Source of the DNA: Dipteris shenzhenensis
Taxonomy: Eukaryota; Polypodiophyta; Polypodiopsida; Gleicheniales
Length of the DNA stretch: 64,000 bases
Reading direction: 5' to 3' (one strand)
Assembly (NCBI GenBank): GCA_047967505.1
Contig: CM106541.1
Below are positions 20,766-31,000 of this stretch, piece by piece. A model generated the notes under the pieces. The model had not been told where the DNA came from and searched no databases. It saw only the letters and a program-made list of their open reading frames with translations. A program made the translations under genes and the position numbers. Within the stretch, counting starts at the first letter, position 1. Every line of letters starts with the position of its first letter.

Positions 20766-21927
20766 CAAAGGAAACTCCCATCAGTATTTCCAGCTGGTTC
20801 AAACACTGCAATTTTGAAGTAATTGATGTTTTGCTACTTCCATACCATAACAGGTATGTGGGTGACTACTTCTTTTAAGATTCTTCTTTAAGATTAAGAA
20901 CTCTTGTAGCCTTTGATTTCCTAATGCTTTTTTCCTTATGCAGTGACCACTAGAGTTTTATTTCTATTGACATCCAACAGAAGCAATGCTTTATATTCAA
21001 CTCTCTTAAAAACACACACAGAAAGCTGAAATTGTAAGTGTTGTGTGTGCTTTTTGAACTTAAAACTTCATTATTTTGATATCATACTAACTAAATTATA
21101 TATATTGCAGTTGTATTAGAAGGCTTTTAGATGCATTGGATCACTGTCCTCTCAATGTCTCTCTTTTGGATTCAATAGAGCCAATAAATCTAGAGGTAAA
21201 AAGTCGTTCCCTCTACTGATGTCTATTTCATGCTATGTCTTTGAACTTATTGAATAATTTTGTTTTGTTCAGATGTTAACAGTTTCTAACATATCTTTCC
21301 AACTGTATAGACACCACAACACGATGATTCAAGTAGCTGTGGATGGAGAGTGCTGATCAATGCCAAATATCTACTTTCAAGCTATTTTGAGAAAGAACAG
21401 CCAGACCTTGTAAGAAAAAATAATTTTCATTTAGCTTGAAGATAATTCATAATGATACAAAGTGTTCTAAATTATCATATGCGCAGATGAAAGAAGATAG
21501 CTTCAGCTCAAACTATGTATATAATTTTAGAGCTCATACAATTTGGAGGTTTTTGAGCTATGCCTCCCCCAAACTTATTGTACCAGCTACTGTGGAGTTG
21601 GGTGAGAGCTCTAAAGTACAAGAAGGTGCCATACACCTTGATGCCACAGATGAAGCACCTAATGCTGAGGAGGAGAAGCCACAGGAGCAAGCACCTAGTG
21701 TTGAGGAGGAGAAGCCACAGGAGCAAGGACCTGCTACTGATGTTGTTGAGGAGAAGATGGAGCAGCAGCAAACAGATGCTCCTGGGGCAGTGGAGGAGAC
21801 AATGGAGCAGCACCAACATACTATACAAGACAGGATAGAGCAGCAGAAAAAAGATTCTCCAAAAAATGATGATAGGGAGATCTTGGACCATGTAGAGCAG
21901 CCTCTGGATCAAGCTGTACATAAATAG
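20766..21927 (+). pseudogene. Ulp1/SENP-like protease, copy 2, H3 part deleted
   Basis: It matches exons 2-6 of the copy 1 gene. The catalytic His context DH*SFISID has a TAG (20951-20953) in place of the Trp codon. The active-site segment reads SSSCGWRVLINAKYLL with Cys at 21338-21340, so this copy preserves the nucleophile lost in copy 1. The acidic tail (exon from 21487) has EEEKPQEQ repeats and ends in QPLDQAVHK like copy 1. The H3 exon was removed by the internal deletion, leaving no start codon of its own. Confidence 0.8.
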
Positions 21928-22127
21928 AAAATGGATGTCAGAAATATGTTCTACATGTTTAACTAAACACTTCTGTACAAAATCTTACTTGATTGAATAC
22001 AAAACCTTTGTTTATGGAGTCTGTGTTATCTCAATTTTTAAATTTTCAATGTCTTTGATTTTTATTGAGCTCTCTCTTCTTTTGAGCAACTGCAAAAAAG
22101 CAATATGAATCAGAGCGGTAAAGTAAA

Positions 22128-23390
22128 CTAATAGCAATGCTTAATGAGACTAGGATAAATCAGATGGTGTACCTTTTTGTTGTTGTAGATAAATAAAAAG
22201 TCGTTTGAAATAGAACCTTCTGTCTCAAACAGAATGTCATTGCGTAATTGAGCTAGGGAGCAACATTCTCTTAATGAGATATTGACTAGCACATCACCAT
22301 TCTCAACAACATCAATATCAAGAAGTTTATTTTCTACACCAAAAGAATCTTCATCTTGATCCATTGGGACTAGTTTTGTGCCTAGCATTCGACTGCGCTT
22401 GTAATAAAAAGAGAAAATGAAATTTTGTGATGCAACCATGTACTTCAGTTGCATAGAAGGTTGGACAACTCACAAAACACTGAACTACATGTCTTCTTCT
22501 CCCAACCTTTATCCAAAAATTGTGGCATGCATGCCGAACTTGTTGCTTTAACTGTGAACATTGTTTTTGAAATCTTCACTGGAAATGTATTAAACAAGTC
22601 CACAAAAACTGTGAGAGGCATGCATAAAGAAATTTTTATTATCCTTGTGGCAATATTGGGCCTCAGAGCTTTCTGTACTTCTTTGAAAAGCTTGGCCCTA
22701 TATGCCTCTGTAACACTAGAATGTGGGTGAGGCCAATCCATTGAATTCCATGCCGGAAGGTCTTGTTTTATTAACACACCATGTGTGTTAGCATTGTCCA
22801 GCAACTGATAAAAATGATCAGTAAAAAATATACCCGATTGAGCTAGCTTTGTTGCACATCGACCTTGGTATTGTTGTTCTCCTATCGATCCATGCAGAAC
22901 ATCTATAAATCCCAGAATACAATCGATGTTTTAACATGTCTCATACGATGAAGGATATAAATCTGAAATAAACCAACACAAGAATGTCAATAAGCAAAGA
23001 GAGAAAGCTTCATCTTAAAAATCCATACACCTCGTAAAGAAACAAACCACAATAGAAAAATATACAATTAGGCCTGTGTTGCGGAAGATCTTTTGGATAG
23101 TCTCACAAGACAAGTTCTTTATGCATGTACACATGCTGAATCAGAACTTCTTTCACGGATATCTTCCCTCTGGTGATTTTAAAATCTCGTACTCTTCCCT
23201 TCCATGATGCCAAGAAAATGTTTTTTGTCTAGTGTCTTTTTCTTTTGCTAGGTTGCATGAGCACCCATGCTCCTTTTGAAAAACACTAAACCTTTCCCAA
23301 GTTCCTTCCATTTTGACTGTACTTGAATTCTCTACCGACGAAATAGAAGAAGCAAGTCGACGGGGTAGGGATGTGTGGTATAATTCTGCC
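22128..23390 (-). pseudogene. Orphan gene A4, copy 2
   Basis: It is homologous to 10426-11749. Exon 2 is split into two frames (22128-22454 and 22445-22804) by a small deletion near 22455-22470. A stop occurs upstream (TGTTAAAAC at about 22932 on the complement), and the region holding the copy 1 start codon is shortened around 23410. Most substitutions are scattered, and ISNDFLFIYNN is kept. Confidence 0.75.
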
Positions 23391-23841
23391 TTCATAGCAT
23401 TATCATCCACAGAGCATCTATATAAGATAACAAATTGAAGTTTCAAGAAAGAGAAAGTGGGCAGACAGACGGTTGAAAAGAAACATCTTACTCTACGCCA
23501 AACAGGATCAAGGGAGCAGTTTGGGAAAAGAAGAGGCTGTTGCACAATGAGGCAGTGGTGTAGAATGGTAGGCCTTTCGAAGGAACGGCGGCACAACATT
23601 TCAAAGTTCAAAGGAAGGTGGAAGCGGGAAGGCCCTTGTCAGATAAAATGTCAGTTTAGATTCTATCTTCTTGTCCAAAGACCTTGTGAGAATTAAAAAC
23701 CAATCTCCACATTAATGTAGCACGCTTGTACCTACATAAAGTATTGTTTCTTTTTTCTATTTTCTCTTATTTTTGTGAATTTCCAACGTTACATTGGCCC
23801 TCTATTGATTGGTTGAGAGCTTATTTTTCCAAACCGTAAAA

Positions 23842-23873
23842 GGCCCCAAAATGAGCTCCCTTTTTTCCTAATG
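23842..23873. repeat. Right terminal inverted repeat, copy 2
   Basis: It ends CCTTTTTTCCTAATG and is identical to the copy 1 right end. Confidence 0.88.
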
Positions 23874-24912
23874 GCAGTTTGCCATTTTGGCTTGTCTATT
23901 GTCGAAGTACACTGGCTCTTCTGTAGCCATGATGGTAGTCATAAGAGCATAGTTGGTGGTTTCCACCTGATTTGCTTTGCCTTTCTAAGCATATGTCAAT
24001 CTGGCTGGTGGTCTACTTTCCCTAGTAGACCATCTGAGCTGCTGTGGCTCTGCTTGGGGTGTTGCTAGCAATTCTTGCTCTTCTTCATCAACCTGTTCTA
24101 TAGATGACTGTGAAGTCAATGCTTCTATCTTCTATGTAGGTGAGGTTTTCCATTCTGATTCCTCATCAAAGATTGCATCTCTAGAGATAATGACTTTGCG
24201 ATTGATGGGATCATACAATTTGCATGCTTTGCTTTCTCCACTGTAGCCAACCATGATGCATTTGCATGACTTCGCATCCAATTTCCTGCGATGATCATCA
24301 TGTATGTGGGCATATGCTATGCAACCAAATATGCGGAGATGCCTAATGTGTGGCTTGTGTCCAGTGAATGCTTCATAAGGAGTCACTGTTTGCTAAAGTC
24401 CCATTCTTCCTTTTAGCTCTTGCATTTTGCTGAGGAGTATCTGCACATGTGAATTGTCTTCGAATGCCGTGACTTCTACGAAAGTTCATGAATGCTGAAG
24501 ACATGTATTCACCTCCTCTGTCTGATCTCATGACCTTGATCTTTCTGCCTATCTGGTTTTCTACCATGGCTTTGAATTCTTGAAATCTAGAAAACACTTC
24601 AGATTTCTCTTTCATAAAGTAGACCCAACAATATCTATTGTAGTCATCGATGAAAGTCAAGTAATAAAGTGAATCATTGATGCTGTGGGTCTAGGAATAA
24701 CCCCATACATCTGTATGTATCAAATGAAGAATACCTCATGCACGAGAGGTACTTTTAACAAAGTTGGTTCGCTTTTGTTTACCGAAGCAGCATGCTTCGC
24801 AAACTTTTTTAAGAAACTGTAGCTTCGGAATCCCAATTGCCATATTCTAATTCTTGAGATCTAACAAGTACTTGAAGTTGACATGACCATATCTCTTGTG
24901 CCATTTTGCAGA
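23874..24912 (-). pseudogene. Copia integrase and RT N-terminus
   Basis: Read on the minus strand, KWHKRYGHVNFKYLLDL (GAG-pre-integrase) is followed by MTFIDDYNRYCWVYFMKEKS and RSDRGGEYMSSAFMNF (integrase catalytic Asp residues), TPYEAFTGHKPHIRHLRIFG and DAIFDEESEW. Close to 23874 the text reads STIDKPKWQTA, the start of RT, which continues at 18452. Several frameshifts and stops are present, and the third integrase acidic residue falls in a damaged segment (PQQNARAKRKNG). Confidence 0.9.
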
Positions 24913-25089
24913 TAGTGGCATCTGTTGCGGTTGAGCTGACATGGCATGCTTATCTGGTACTGTAGCTAGCATTCTGTATAAGCATCCTTCCTTGACACCT
25001 TTTGCTACTAGCTGACATCTTTTGGATTTGTCTCTGATAGTGCCTTCATCACTATCGAAGATGACTTTGTAATTGTATTCCGTCATTTG

Positions 25090-26186
25090 ACCTACTTTCC
25101 ATGTTCATTTGCAAAATGAATGTGACTAGAATGTCCACCATGATGATTTCCTCTGCCTCGGGAATTCCCTCGATTACTATTGGATTGACCACCTTGGTCG
25201 TATTGCTTCTTGCGGCACTCTGTTTCATAGTGTCCAAACTTGTGACAGTAGTTGCACTGAATGTTTGACACATTGGTGGATGCATTTCCTCGTCCTTGGA
25301 ATCTTCCTCAGTTGGAATGATTTCCTCTTTGCTGATTCTGATGTTGCCGAGGATGTTGCTGATCATGATGCTGATGTTGATGCTAACTTTGATTTTGTTG
25401 CTGATGATGATGACCACTTTTCTGGTATGATCTACCTCTGCCTTTGCCTCTGCCTCTGCTTCTTTCTGAAGTTGTGAATGCTTGATCATTAGAATGACCT
25501 TGACGTGCTTGAATGGCCTGAGTCTTGAGTTCTTCACCAAGTAGGACTGACTGAAGTTCTTCTAGTGTCGATATTTGCCGTTGGATGGCAATACTCTGGA
25601 CTAGATTCTTGTATCCCTCTCCTAGTTCATTCAGGATTACTTGAACCATTTTTGCGGGGTTCATTGTCTCCCCTGCTGCTGCAAGTTGATTGTTGTAGTC
25701 TTTTATGTGGAGTACATAAGCATGACCGATTTCACTGCTGTTGCGGAAACTCTGGTTGATCTGGTTTCTCAGGGTGAGAATCCTGGATGTGTTCTTGGAC
25801 TCGTAGAGAGCTGCGAACATATCCCATGCTTCTTTTGATGTCTTGACTGTGTTGAGTTGTCCTAGCATGACATCTTGCACATTCTGCTTGATCAGGTGAT
25901 AGGCATACTTGTCTTTCTTATCCCATTCCGCTTGAGCTCGGGCAATGGCAGGATCCGCTACTAGTGTGGAAACTGTTTGTGTAGATTTAGATCCCGTTGG
26001 TGCTGTGACAACAGATGGAGTAGAGCTACTGGTAGCTGGATCGTCCAATGGTCTAGGTGTAGACCCATTGACATACTCCCGGTTGTCCTGAAGAACAAGA
26101 ATGGTCTCCATTTGGTATTTCCATGTACCGTAATTGGAGTTGTCTAACTTAGCAGATGCCTCCAGATTGAGGTTGCTAGTCGACAT
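25090..26186 (-). pseudogene. Copia gag
   Basis: It starts MSTSNLNLEASAKLDNSNYG at 26186. A 267-codon open frame includes the UBN2-type capsid (GEGYKNLVQSIAIQRQISTLE). A frameshift near 25400 leads to a CCHC knuckle CNYCHKFGHYETEC at about 25210-25252. The protease that should follow is not recognisable; the sequence passes within about 100 bases to a segment normally after it (SKRCQLVAKGVKEGCLYRML). Confidence 0.9.
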
Positions 26187-28396
26187 GGTGCAAGAAATGT
26201 ACTCAAAAGTGTCGTGAAGATCTCTGTATGAGTCAACTGCAAATACACTGTCTATGCCAAGTGAAATCTCTGAACCGTCGGTGAAGGTAGAATTGCAGTA
26301 TATAAAATATGATCTGTATCACAAGGCTTGTGGCAATGATGCCGAGAATAGCCAAGAGGCTTTACAGGGCTGAAATGATGTACACGATGCCGTGAGATAG
26401 CCGAATAGGCTTTACAATGGTGGCATGTGTGTGTGAAATCAAATGCTATCTGCCCACTGAATCAATCTGCAATGCCTCTAAACTTTGAAGTCTGCTCACT
26501 GAACTGATGAACGTAAGGTTTCGGGTAATGTAATGATGTGAAATGACTAACTCCGAGTAGGTACTAGTCGAGAATTTCAGGCATGGCTTAGATTGGCAAC
26601 TTGGGGAAATTCAAAGCCTCCCCTCTATGGCGATCTAGTCTACTCTGATCTAGATCTAAACCAACCATCGATTGATGAAAAAACAGCAAATAATTCCTTT
26701 TCTTTTGTTCTTTTTAAGTGCTGGGTCAGATGCGTCGATGTAGAGGCAAATGTGCGTGAAGGAAGTGGTTTTGTCGGGGAGGCTAAAATGTGAGTGTAAC
26801 TTACACCGAAATGTGCACATGATGTGACGAGCGCATAGAGCACAAAAAAACGAGCGACTTTCCTTTTTGGAGCACCCTCAAATTCTTCCTGGATCAAGAG
26901 ATATGACTTGATCTAGGTGGAGGGGCAAAAGGAGTGCAAATGTGCTCAATGATGATGTGTCACTGTGAGTCACATGCAGTGATGATGTGGCACTGTGCTG
27001 TCACTTTACAACTGATGACATGGCAGTTGTGGCTAAGGCTATCTGCCACGTGTCTCTATGTCACTTCACAGAATCTTTTGAAGATTTTGACGAAATCTAT
27101 GAAGATTTCGTCGAGACCGCCGTTGGAGATCGTGCGTTGCTATGCATGGGCACTTTGAGGAGCCGCGCGCCTTGTTTTTGCAACTGCTGGGTGATGGTGG
27201 AGTAGCCCGTGGGTTGTTGGAGCCTTGCACAACGCTGGAGAGTCGAGGAGCTCGTTGATGGCGTGTGCTACTTGTTGGAGGCACAAGAGCTCAAAGCTAC
27301 CTGAGCCAGCTGGTCGTAGGCGAGGCTTTTGGAGCAGAGAGTCGTTGTTGGGGAGTAGGTCGATGGAGCACAGGTCAGCGGTGGAGCCTTAGCTTCGATC
27401 ATCAGAGTTGCTCGTTGAAGAGGCGGCTGAGGGTTGCTCGTATGGAGGCTTGTGGCTGGATGCACTTGTGGACAGGAGCCTTCGCGGAGCCTGGTCAAGA
27501 TTTGAACGCTGCTATAGCAAGAGACTATGGAGAAGCACAGTCGTTGAATGATTTCGTTGGAGAGCAGCCCTTTACTTGTGGCGGCTACTAGATAGAGGAG
27601 GCGATGCGCTGGAAGACTTGTTGGAGGAGGCAATGCGCTGGAGGGAGCCCGTGGCTGTGTGCAGATGGAGGCACAGACCTGAAGTGTGGGCTTGCTGCAG
27701 AGATCGTGGGAGTCGGCCGAGTTTGCAGAGAAGAGGCTTGGCGATCAAAAGCAAACTCTTCTATTAAACCTACTCTTGCGACGTAGCTTTGTCATCAGTA
27801 GAGGCAGTTGGATCCGAGAGCCGCTTTGGCATGTGGAGACTGAAGTCGACTGAGGCCACGGGTGACTTGGCTGCTGCTGAGTCGTTGGAGATGGCGCAAG
27901 GAGCTGCAGGAGCCTCAGGTTTGCTGGCTGCTATAGCAGAGAATCGCAGAAGTCATTCATGGGAGGAGACGCCTTGTTGTAGTCATTGGATTAGATGCAT
28001 ACGAAGCATGCTGAATAGACCTCTACTAAGATGGCTCGATTGAGGCTCGTTGAAGGAGACGGATGAGCCATGAACCAGAAGGCTCTCCCTCAAAAGCTCA
28101 AATAACAATAAAATCTCTCTCTCTCTCTCTCTCTCTCTCAATGGAGAAGAACCTCTTTCACCGTAGATCTCTCAAAATGAATTGAAATCTCTCTCTCTCA
28201 ACTAGAAAACTCTCTTAAGAATAAAATCTCTCAAGAACTCAAAGAAAGAATAATGGATGAAAATTTCCTCTCAATGACAGAAATTCCTCTCAACGGAAGT
28301 GAAAGGAAGGATCTCACAATCACTCAAGAGAACTCTCAATCTCACAATCTCTCTCACACTCTCAAGACTCGCAATGCCTCAGCAGAAGGCAAGGGA
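26187..28396 (-). other. Long Copia leader
   Basis: About 2.2 kb separates the PBS from the gag start, far more than in typical Copia elements. The segment 26900-28080 looks richer in G+C than its surroundings and holds many GTTGGAG-like words; overlapping ORFs on both strands there (such as 27265-27591) have no recognisable domain. A CT run lies at about 28110-28140. It could be captured DNA or an ordinary long leader. Confidence 0.5.
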
Positions 28397-28408
28397 GCTC
28401 TGATACCA
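28397..28408 (-). promoter_or_regulatory. Copia primer binding site
   Basis: The minus strand reads TGGTATCAGAGC, complementary to the 3' end of initiator-Met tRNA, directly adjacent to the 5' LTR. Confidence 0.92.
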
Positions 28409-28671
28409 TGACAAAATATGAAGAGGGGAGAGGAGAAGAGTGGAGATGAGGAGAGAGGGCACAGCTAGAGAGCACACCACAAATGACTAACTGTACACTA
28501 GATTTAGTTGAAAAAATAGAATATATACAAACCCTTTTAGGGTTAAGGTTAGGGTTAGGGGATCTAACCCTTTCCTTTATAGCACTCTATAAGATTAGTG
28601 CTATGCACATATGATCACGTGATAATGCTATGCACACATGATCACATGATGTTGAGCATGAACTCTCAATA
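28409..28671 (-). repeat. Copia 5' LTR (263 bp)
   Basis: It pairs with 15601-15857. The telomere-like stretch is expanded here (TTAAGGTTAGGGTTAGGGG). The outer dinucleotide has mutated (CTCAATA instead of CTCAACA on the plus strand). GCTCC follows at 28672-28676. Confidence 0.92.
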
Positions 28672-28676
28672 GCTCC

Positions 28677-29534
28677 TTCATCTTATAATTTTTTAAGAGG
28701 AATTATCCCTACTCTCCTCCCACACAAATATGTAGTTATGTGCTAAATGCAAAGTACTATAAACAAAATGCAAAGTTGTGTGTGCCAAATTCAAATTACT
28801 ATGAAAAAAAATCAAATTTCTTTATTTTCTAAAAACATCATGTGTGGTTATAACAAAATTCAAATAAAACATATTCTCTATCAATATAGCTATTTGCTTG
28901 GATCTAGTTATATCTTGGGCAATCCATTTTGCTTCGTTACATTTTGTATAACTCCTTAGGTTAGAGGATACAAACTGATTGATGAGCTTGACACGTACCG
29001 TGCGAAAAGTGTTCAGCAACATGGAGGCCGTGTAAAGAGAAGCACATGCTAATCTACACATTAAACTTGGGCATCAATGTTATGTGTCAAACTATAAACT
29101 ACCCTTAAGTTTGTCGTTGTGATGTTTGTCTTTTGTTACATTGTACACTTATAGCTTTATACACTTATAGCTTTTTTAATAGCTCATCTGTAGAATTCTT
29201 GCTCTTTTCTACACGAATCAAGCAACCATGTCCTCAAATTTGATGTCCGACGAGACCCAAATGTGCGTCAAATATGGAGGCACCAGCACCCATCAAGACG
29301 AAGAGACTTCAATAGATGACGTTCATGCAAAAGAGGTTTACCGAAAGAGTCATAGGTACTGTGTACTGTCTTTTTATCTCACGTGCTAATCTACATCGTT
29401 GTTATGTGCTATAGTTAATTGCGTCGCTTATTTGGATACTAGAGCCTGGCTCCACGAATGCATCATAGAGCAAGCACAAAAAGAGAGGCAAACTCAAGTG
29501 GAACAAATTGAAAGAAAAGGATATGCAATCAACC
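28677..29534. other. AT-rich intergenic DNA
   Basis: No gene is seen. A short ORF starting at the ATG near 29228 (MSSNLMSDETQMCVKYGG) could be an N-terminal scrap, but nothing ties it to a family. Confidence 0.3.
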
Positions 29535-31000
29535 CTCAAATTTGAAGGATGCCTTAGCCTTTCATTTTGAAGGATAGAAGTTATGTCTAGCACTTCTTGG
29601 AAGGGTGAAAATTTATTTTTCCCTTCATTTGAAATGTAAATTTATTTTCATACTTCTTCATTGAAGAACAAAAAGAGAACCATTTTCCTTTGCATGGTAA
29701 AATGTTTATCACCCTTCACAACATTAAACTAAAAAGTGCACAAAATCAACATGTGAAAATAAATCCAACAGTAAACTAATAAATTCCAACATTAAACTAA
29801 TAAGTTCAAAAAATCACCATCATGTGAAAATATATACATCATATATATATAAAGTTTGATTGACAAGAGTCTGATGTACAAAAATTATTACAAAAGTTCA
29901 TATCAAGAAGATATTTAAGTGCTCTACTAGGTTGCAATAAAGACATTTCTTTCTTCATGGTGCCTCCTTGCTTTCATATCTTTCCAAACATCAAAGATTA
30001 AGTTTCAATCCACTTCTTCTACATGCTGCGCTGAGGAGCTGAAAGTGAAACAAATATTAACATATCCAAAGTCTTCAATGATAAACAAGAACAATCATTA
30101 CTTTTAATTTTGTTTTGCTTAGAGAAACCTATCTCACAACAGCTAGCAAAGCTTGCCGGTAATACCACCATAATCCGCCATAACTTTCTGAGTGCAGAAA
30201 ACATTTGTAACCACTCAATTTTTGAGCTACATTTCTCCCATTCATCCAACAAACCTTTTGAAGGATATGCCTCAGCAATACTAAGAACGAGTCGCTGCAA
30301 CTCACCTTCACAATGCTTGGATTGGATAAGTGGTGTACTCCCATTTCCAAAACTAATACAAAGCTGATCAAGGTATTGCTTAGCAATGTGTCCCCTAATC
30401 TCAAGATCTTTGGGATCTTTGGGATAGTTCTTTGGGGAAAAGAGTTTGGTTGCATTTAACAAATGATGATTTCATAATGATGATCATGAAATCGTTCATC
30501 AAAGTTAGAGACAAGTCTGCGAATGAAAGCTTGGCAAACCAAATATTTTCCTCCAGAGTAACTGGCCTGGTATTATCAAGCAAAGATGTATGCTGTGACA
30601 CATGATGCTGCATTACTCCATCCTTGTTCTTATAAGATAAAATGCCATTTTGGGCTGCTTTTTGAAATCCACTTAAATGCTTGGAACCTTGAGCAAAATG
30701 AGCCATGCAAATATGGATTCTTCAAGATAGTTAACAGCACATCAATATCTCTCTCGATCATGGATATATCAAACATTGTCTCCTTGGAATTTTATATTCA
30801 GTAGATCTACTTTTAACACATCAGCTAAGAAGTGAATAATAAATAGATTCTAGTGCTTTCTTGTATATTGCTGGGTATTTTTGCTTCCAACATTCAAGTA
30901 GAACGGGCATTACCTTAACCAACCTAATTCACAAAAACCAAAATACTTATTTCAGTAAGTGAGCAGTAAGCTAACTATACCCATTTGCTCCAATAAATGT
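29535..31000 (-). mobile_element. hAT-like element remnant 1
   Basis: The minus strand holds transposase C-terminal coding sequence (about 30019-30780) followed by a terminal repeat segment (29535-29915) rich in TTGAAGG and CCTTCA words. The same terminal segment recurs at 34025-34300 and 40895-41250, twice next to the same transposase fragment. The 5' part of the transposase was not found. Confidence 0.6.
30019..30560 (-). pseudogene. hAT transposase C-terminal fragment 1
   Basis: Reading RFHDHHLFNATKLFSPKNYP...EWLQMFSALRKLWRIMVVLPAS and then FASCCEIGFSKQNKIKSND, it matches the hAT dimerisation region, where a Leu-Pro-x-Ser segment precedes a CERxFSxxNxIKS-like motif (ZNF862/KIAA1586-like group, from memory). 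The essential Glu-Arg is Glu-Ile here. Frames change several times upstream, so this is a decayed copy. Confidence 0.65.

Larger units (their letters stand above)
18453..23873 (+). mobile_element. H3-Ulp1 DNA transposon, copy 2 (internally deleted)
   Basis: Both termini match copy 1. The sequence follows copy 1 to the equivalent of about 3688 and then jumps to the equivalent of about 9076, removing the C-terminal transposase, A2 and the H3 exon. A 1-kb Mutator-like element is inserted at 19664. The copy lies inside the Copia pol gene. Joining the two Copia flanks restores ...WQTAMNEEMDAL... without any extra bases, so the insertion added the element with no visible target duplication. Confidence 0.9.
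15601..28671 (-). mobile_element. Copia LTR retrotransposon, decayed, with nested insertions
   Basis: This is a minus-strand element with LTRs at both ends, an initiator-Met PBS next to the 5' LTR, a PPT next to the 3' LTR and a 5-bp duplication. Coding order on the minus strand is gag, integrase, RT, RNase H, the Copia order. It is interrupted by the H3-Ulp1 transposon copy 2 (18453-23873) between integrase and RT and by a Mutator-like element (16646-17643) between RT and RNase H. Removing these leaves about 6.65 kb. Stops and frameshifts occur throughout, and the usual protease segment is not recognisable between gag and the pre-integrase domain. The leader between PBS and gag is unusually long (about 2.2 kb). 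Confidence 0.92.

Noticed and set aside
27265-28043. Overlapping 60-120-codon ORFs in the Copia leader
   Set aside because: Present on both strands in a G+C-richer block, with no motifs and no consistent frame.
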